From contig CM040103.1 in NCBI GenBank assembly GCA_022496805.1, forward strand, positions 2,560,001 to 2,624,000: a DNA stretch of 64,000 nt, written 5' to 3'. Numbering within the stretch: position 1 is the first letter of the stretch; every line of letters begins with the position of its first letter. Position numbers and translations under genes: made by a program. A model generated the notes under the pieces. That model was given only the letters and a program-made list of their open reading frames with translations. It was not told where the DNA came from and did no database searches. This stretch comes from Pohlia nutans. Its lineage: Eukaryota > Streptophyta > Bryopsida > Bryales > Mniaceae. Of the stretch, positions 62,301 to 64,000 are shown in pieces.

Positions 62301-63566
62301 AGTGGGAGACTTGTTCGTGGACGCAGTGGCGGGTGCACCCGTCTCATCAGTGTCTTGGCTTTCCTCTCAGCAGTCTCAGTCCCTTGATAGAAATGCTGTC
62401 CCCATCGTTGGTCTTCTCCCTGGTTCCAAGGTATACTCACAACTCTGTTATATCACCTCTTTTATAGGTAATAAACGCACATGAGTTCCATATGGAAAGT
62501 GTCCAATCACATGTGTACACAATTACAAATACTCCCTTTGTCTGGAAATAACTGTCCTAGTTTTTGTCGTGTTTTAACTTGATGCTAAAATGTCATCGTC
62601 TCAGTACTCAAAAAATGGTCTATCTTTAACCCTTTAAGACCAACAAGGTCAAATTTGGCTTCATGTATTTTTAGCAGTTTTGAGTGGGTTCCATGTGAAG
62701 TTTCTATTGTTCAAATTTATTTATGTTTTTGGTCAACACATGCAATGTTCTTTACTGATTTTGGTGATATAAAATTTGGTCCTATCTGAATCATACTTTT
62801 CATTATATGAATGATTGAATTTGTCATTTTTAAACCATGAATTCTTGGTCCTTAAAGGGTTAATAGAAGTATGTAGTTTTTATGTCACTCTCATTGTCCG
62901 TCCCATTTGAGGTGTACAATGCTCGGAAAAAATGCCATAAATTAGGACAATCATTTCTGGACAGAGGGAATATTAGAATGTGATATTGGAGAGTGTGATA
63001 ACAATGAGTTCAGAGAGTAGCGCCTTGCATTTTCTAAACTGTTATTTAGTACAATTATTGGTGAACTAGAGCTTTCTGTCCTCTAGTTTTGTTTCCCGAG
63101 CTTTTGAAGCTTTTGATGCTGTCTGTTCTTATTTCAAGAACTGCTGTTGAAACATCACGTACCAGAAACATTTCTTCTTTTGTTACTAATGTGTAACATT
63201 TCTGAATTGTCTCTGGTTTAAAATAATGGAGTGTTGAATATGCCTGCACTTATACCTATATTTGAAACTTTACCAAAACTTTACCTTGGTGGTTAGTTTG
63301 AAAGGGAAGGGATTTTAGAAGATAGCTTGACATGTGATATTTTTTACTATTTTGTTTCAGGAAGAACCCTAGTTGTATCTATTATATAATACGAATTGTG
63401 CACACATGCTCACGAAGATGTTTTTCTTGCTGGAACTGTCGTGCTAAACTCCAGTACAGGCCACCAATAATTGTACTAAATAACAGAAGTTTGTAATTGT
63501 GCAGGATGCAAAATTGGCCATCGGTGTGCCCTATTTCATGGCGGTTGCAAACTCTCTACATCAGCT
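56396..63566 (+). CDS. plastid LpxB-like (cyanobacterial-type) glycosyltransferase-family protein, 5' part
   Basis: Seven exons visible, all in phase: 56396-56561, 58173-58342, 59319-59399, 59696-59803, 61019-61086, 62223-62430 and 63505-63566; the gene continues past the window. Exon 1 encodes a Ser/Thr/Ala/Arg-rich, acid-free transit peptide (MAAALPCNRIATTLHSAPSF). The mature part follows the cyanobacterial and plant family annotated as lipid-A-disaccharide-synthase-like: VDVVILTNGPGEVATWVKPV, then VVLAPCPHASGGEFD, DWDWRKQGVCIFLGGDQFYT, LGWRLGYKTLIYAEDAARW, CHVVGDLFVDA, NAVPIVGLLPGSK and DAKLAIGVPYFMAVANS. The GPGEV motif and the GLLPGSK segment place it in the GT-B (LpxB-like) fold. The substrate is unknown, and true lipid A synthesis should not be assumed. 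Plastid location is inferred from the transit peptide and cyanobacterial ancestry. Introns contain about ten transposon insertions. Confidence 0.88.
56742..57208. mobile_element. TTAA-flanked MITE, family B, interrupted by a relative
   Basis: The outer copy begins TTAACCCCTAAAGGACC at 56742 and ends TTCATTAGGGGTTAA at 57208. It is split at an internal TTAA by a second family B element (56773-57016). Removing the insert and one TTAA restores GTTTTAAAATGA, exactly the sequence found at this place in uninterrupted relatives. Confidence 0.85.
56773..57016. mobile_element. TTAA-flanked MITE, family B, nested copy
   Basis: A 244-bp element from TTAACCCTTTAAGGACC to GGTCCTTAAAGGGTTAA, a near-perfect inverted repeat of about 17 bp. 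It carries the family B interior (complement of CACTGATTTTGGTGATATAA). It lies in intron 1 of the LpxB-like gene. Confidence 0.88.
57205..57370. mobile_element. TTAA-flanked MITE, family B, short copy
   Basis: A 166-bp copy shares its left TTAA with the preceding element. It starts TTAACCCCTCTTCGGTC and ends GGCCCTTTAGTGGTTAA, with the internal family words CTTCACTGATTCTGGCG and TTGGTCATTTTCAAACC. Confidence 0.75.
57367..57660. mobile_element. decayed family B fragments in series
   Basis: Two or more degraded copies follow: one from 57367 to the TTAA at about 57542 (ending AACCATGAATCCTTGGTTAA), then one starting CCCCAAATTGAGTCTCAG and ending CTTGGTTCTTTAGGGTTTAG near 57662. Another fragment of the same right end occurs at 58060-58143. 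Confidence 0.6.
57604..57700. repeat. duplicated intron end with decoy splice acceptor
   Basis: About 97 bp here are repeated 480 bp downstream at 58084-58180, ending in the true exon 2 acceptor of the LpxB-like gene. Both read TGTGCGTGCAG followed by GTAAAGC, so the upstream copy (AG at 57691-57692) carries an apparently functional acceptor and the first exonic bases. Beyond GTAAAGC the upstream copy diverges from coding sequence. Confidence 0.8.
58438..58740. mobile_element. TTAA-flanked MITE, family C copy 2
   Basis: A 303-bp inverted copy of 487-790. It begins TTAACCAAAAAGTCAGC and ends CTTCTTTTCGGTTAT, with TTAA mutated to TTAT at the right border. It lies in intron 2 of the LpxB-like gene. 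Confidence 0.75.
59637..59668. repeat. interstitial telomere-type repeat
   Basis: GTTAGGGTTTAGGGTTTTAGGG and a further copy near 59848-59868 (TTTTAGGGTTTAGGG) lie in introns of the LpxB-like gene. They match the plant telomere unit TTTAGGG. Such short interstitial runs are common in plant promoters and introns and do not show a chromosome end. A lone CACTAGTAGAAAA end (MITE fragment) follows at 59869. Confidence 0.7.
61140..61469. mobile_element. TTAA-flanked MITE, family E
   Basis: A 330-bp element from TTAACCCCTAAACGACCCAG to GGTACGCTTAGGGGTTAA. A decayed relative is at 31737-32322. It lies in intron 5 of the LpxB-like gene. Confidence 0.8.
61563..61659. mobile_element. 97-bp foldback MITE with TA flanks
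   Basis: CCCTGGAATGGTCGAGAC and GATAACGCAG on the left pair with CTGCGTTATTTGTTCGTCTC and AAGCGTTCCAG on the right, around the GC-rich core GGCCGGAGGCC. TA occurs at both borders (61561-61562, 61660-61661). Single copy in this window. Confidence 0.6.
61664..61891. mobile_element. TTAA-flanked MITE, family D copy 3 (inverted)
   Basis: A 228-bp inverted relative of 20774-20996. It contains GGGATAGTATATACGTTG and ends GCTCTCTGGACCTTTAA, a mutated family D end. Its right TTAA is the left TTAA of the next element. Confidence 0.75.
61888..62125. mobile_element. TTAA-flanked MITE, family B
   Basis: A 238-bp copy, TTAACCCCTAAAGGACCA to GGTCCTTTAAGGGTTAA, with the internal CCAGTGATATAAAATCTGG and TCATTTTAAAACCATGAATC. 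It lies in intron 5 of the LpxB-like gene. Confidence 0.88.
62532..62970. mobile_element. Stowaway-like MITE, interrupted
   Basis: Left end CTCCCTTTGTCTGGAAATAA and right end ATTTCTGGACAGAGGGAA form the Stowaway-type inverted repeat (CTCCCTCCGT-like) and are flanked by TA (62530-62531, 62971-62972). A family B TTAA element of 238 bp is inserted inside, so the original MITE is about 200 bp. It lies in intron 6 of the LpxB-like gene. Confidence 0.85.
62626..62863. mobile_element. TTAA-flanked MITE, family B, nested in Stowaway-like MITE
   Basis: A 238-bp copy from TTAACCCTTTAAGACCAAC to GGTCCTTAAAGGGTTAA, with the same length and interior as 61888-62125. Both TTAA borders are intact. Confidence 0.88.
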
Positions 63567-64000
63567 GTAGGTTCCTCTCGTAACACAGCTTTCTTATGAT
63601 CATATGTGCTCTTCTGTCTATCTTTAGTACAATCCACACAAAAGTAGGAGAAAATTGGGTTTGTGAAAAAAATTCGGACACTTTCTTTAACCCCCTAAGT
63701 AAGTGCCCAAACTAAATATAGAAAGTCCACTTTGGAAGCTAATAATCGATTACAGTAACTTCCAAAACATATTTCTATTGTTAAAAAATGTAGGACATGA
63801 TTTCTTCTTTTTGTTGGTGTATTTTGTTACCTTCTAAAATAATTTATTTCTACTCTTATTTATATGGAAGCGATCAATTTTGTTCAAGTGGTAATCCTTA
63901 ATGGAAAAAAGTGTCCATTTCCATATCAAATGAATTTAGGAAGGTATACTAGTGAAGAGAAGAGAGTTTGCTCTACTATATTGAATGGTGTAGATGTATA

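Noticed and set aside
1..64000. CRISPR arrays, rRNA, tRNA genes or bacterial contamination
   Set aside because: No spaced identical short repeats, no rRNA-like or cloverleaf sequence noticed, and all main genes have spliceosomal introns.

Overview
The window looks like nuclear DNA of a streptophyte plant (land plant or close algal relative). It has intron-rich genes with GT-AG borders in consistent phase, two plastid-targeted proteins of plant/cyanobacterial type, plant-type telomere motifs (TTTAGGG) inside the chromosome, AT-rich intergenic DNA and many short inverted-repeat transposons. Nothing suggests a bacterial or organellar origin. I cannot name the species from the sequence.

Layout. 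1-1464 (+): 3' part of a CHK/EcKinase-like small-molecule kinase. 2933-8821 (+): complete 12-exon gene for a plastid SLH-domain, coiled-coil protein. 10567-18452 (-): complete seven-exon gene for an unrecognised 467-residue Trp/Pro-rich protein, preceded by a tandem array that repeats its start-codon region. 19.5-24 kb: non-coding DNA with TTAA-flanked elements. 24011-46680: a candidate 22.7-kb DNA transposon bounded by a 17-bp terminal inverted repeat. It carries two outward-facing genes, a DUF7869-type RNase H-fold transposase-like gene (+) and a ParB-like plus DNA-methyltransferase-like fusion (-), separated by about 12.8 kb of AT-rich DNA filled with younger insertions and a captured dehydrogenase fragment. 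Both genes look recently broken: three in-frame stops in one, one frameshift in the other. 48898-51080 (+): two-exon proline-rich protein gene. 52709-53134 (+): DUF1279/FAM210-like protein. 56396 to beyond the end (+): plastid-targeted, cyanobacterial-type LpxB-like glycosyltransferase-family gene; seven exons are visible and it runs off the window.

Mobile DNA dominates. Most abundant is a set of non-autonomous elements with TTAA target duplications and inverted ends beginning CCC (piggyBac- or Kolobok-like); about 20 copies in several families. One has jumped into a relative and one into a Stowaway-like MITE, which lets the TTAA duplication be read directly. There are also CACTA-type MITEs (3-bp TSD in two of three), a PIF/Harbinger-like MITE pair (TAA TSD) and TA-flanked MITEs. 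The LpxB-like gene alone holds about ten insertions in its introns.

The cellular genes do not form a pathway together; they are ordinary single eukaryotic genes. The unusual content is the large transposon, the TTAA elements, and the tandem amplification of gene-edge sequence (intron 1 of the SLH gene, the 5' end of the Trp/Pro gene, the 3' flank of the FAM210-like gene). All exon models come from reading splice sites and phase by eye and have not been checked against transcripts.
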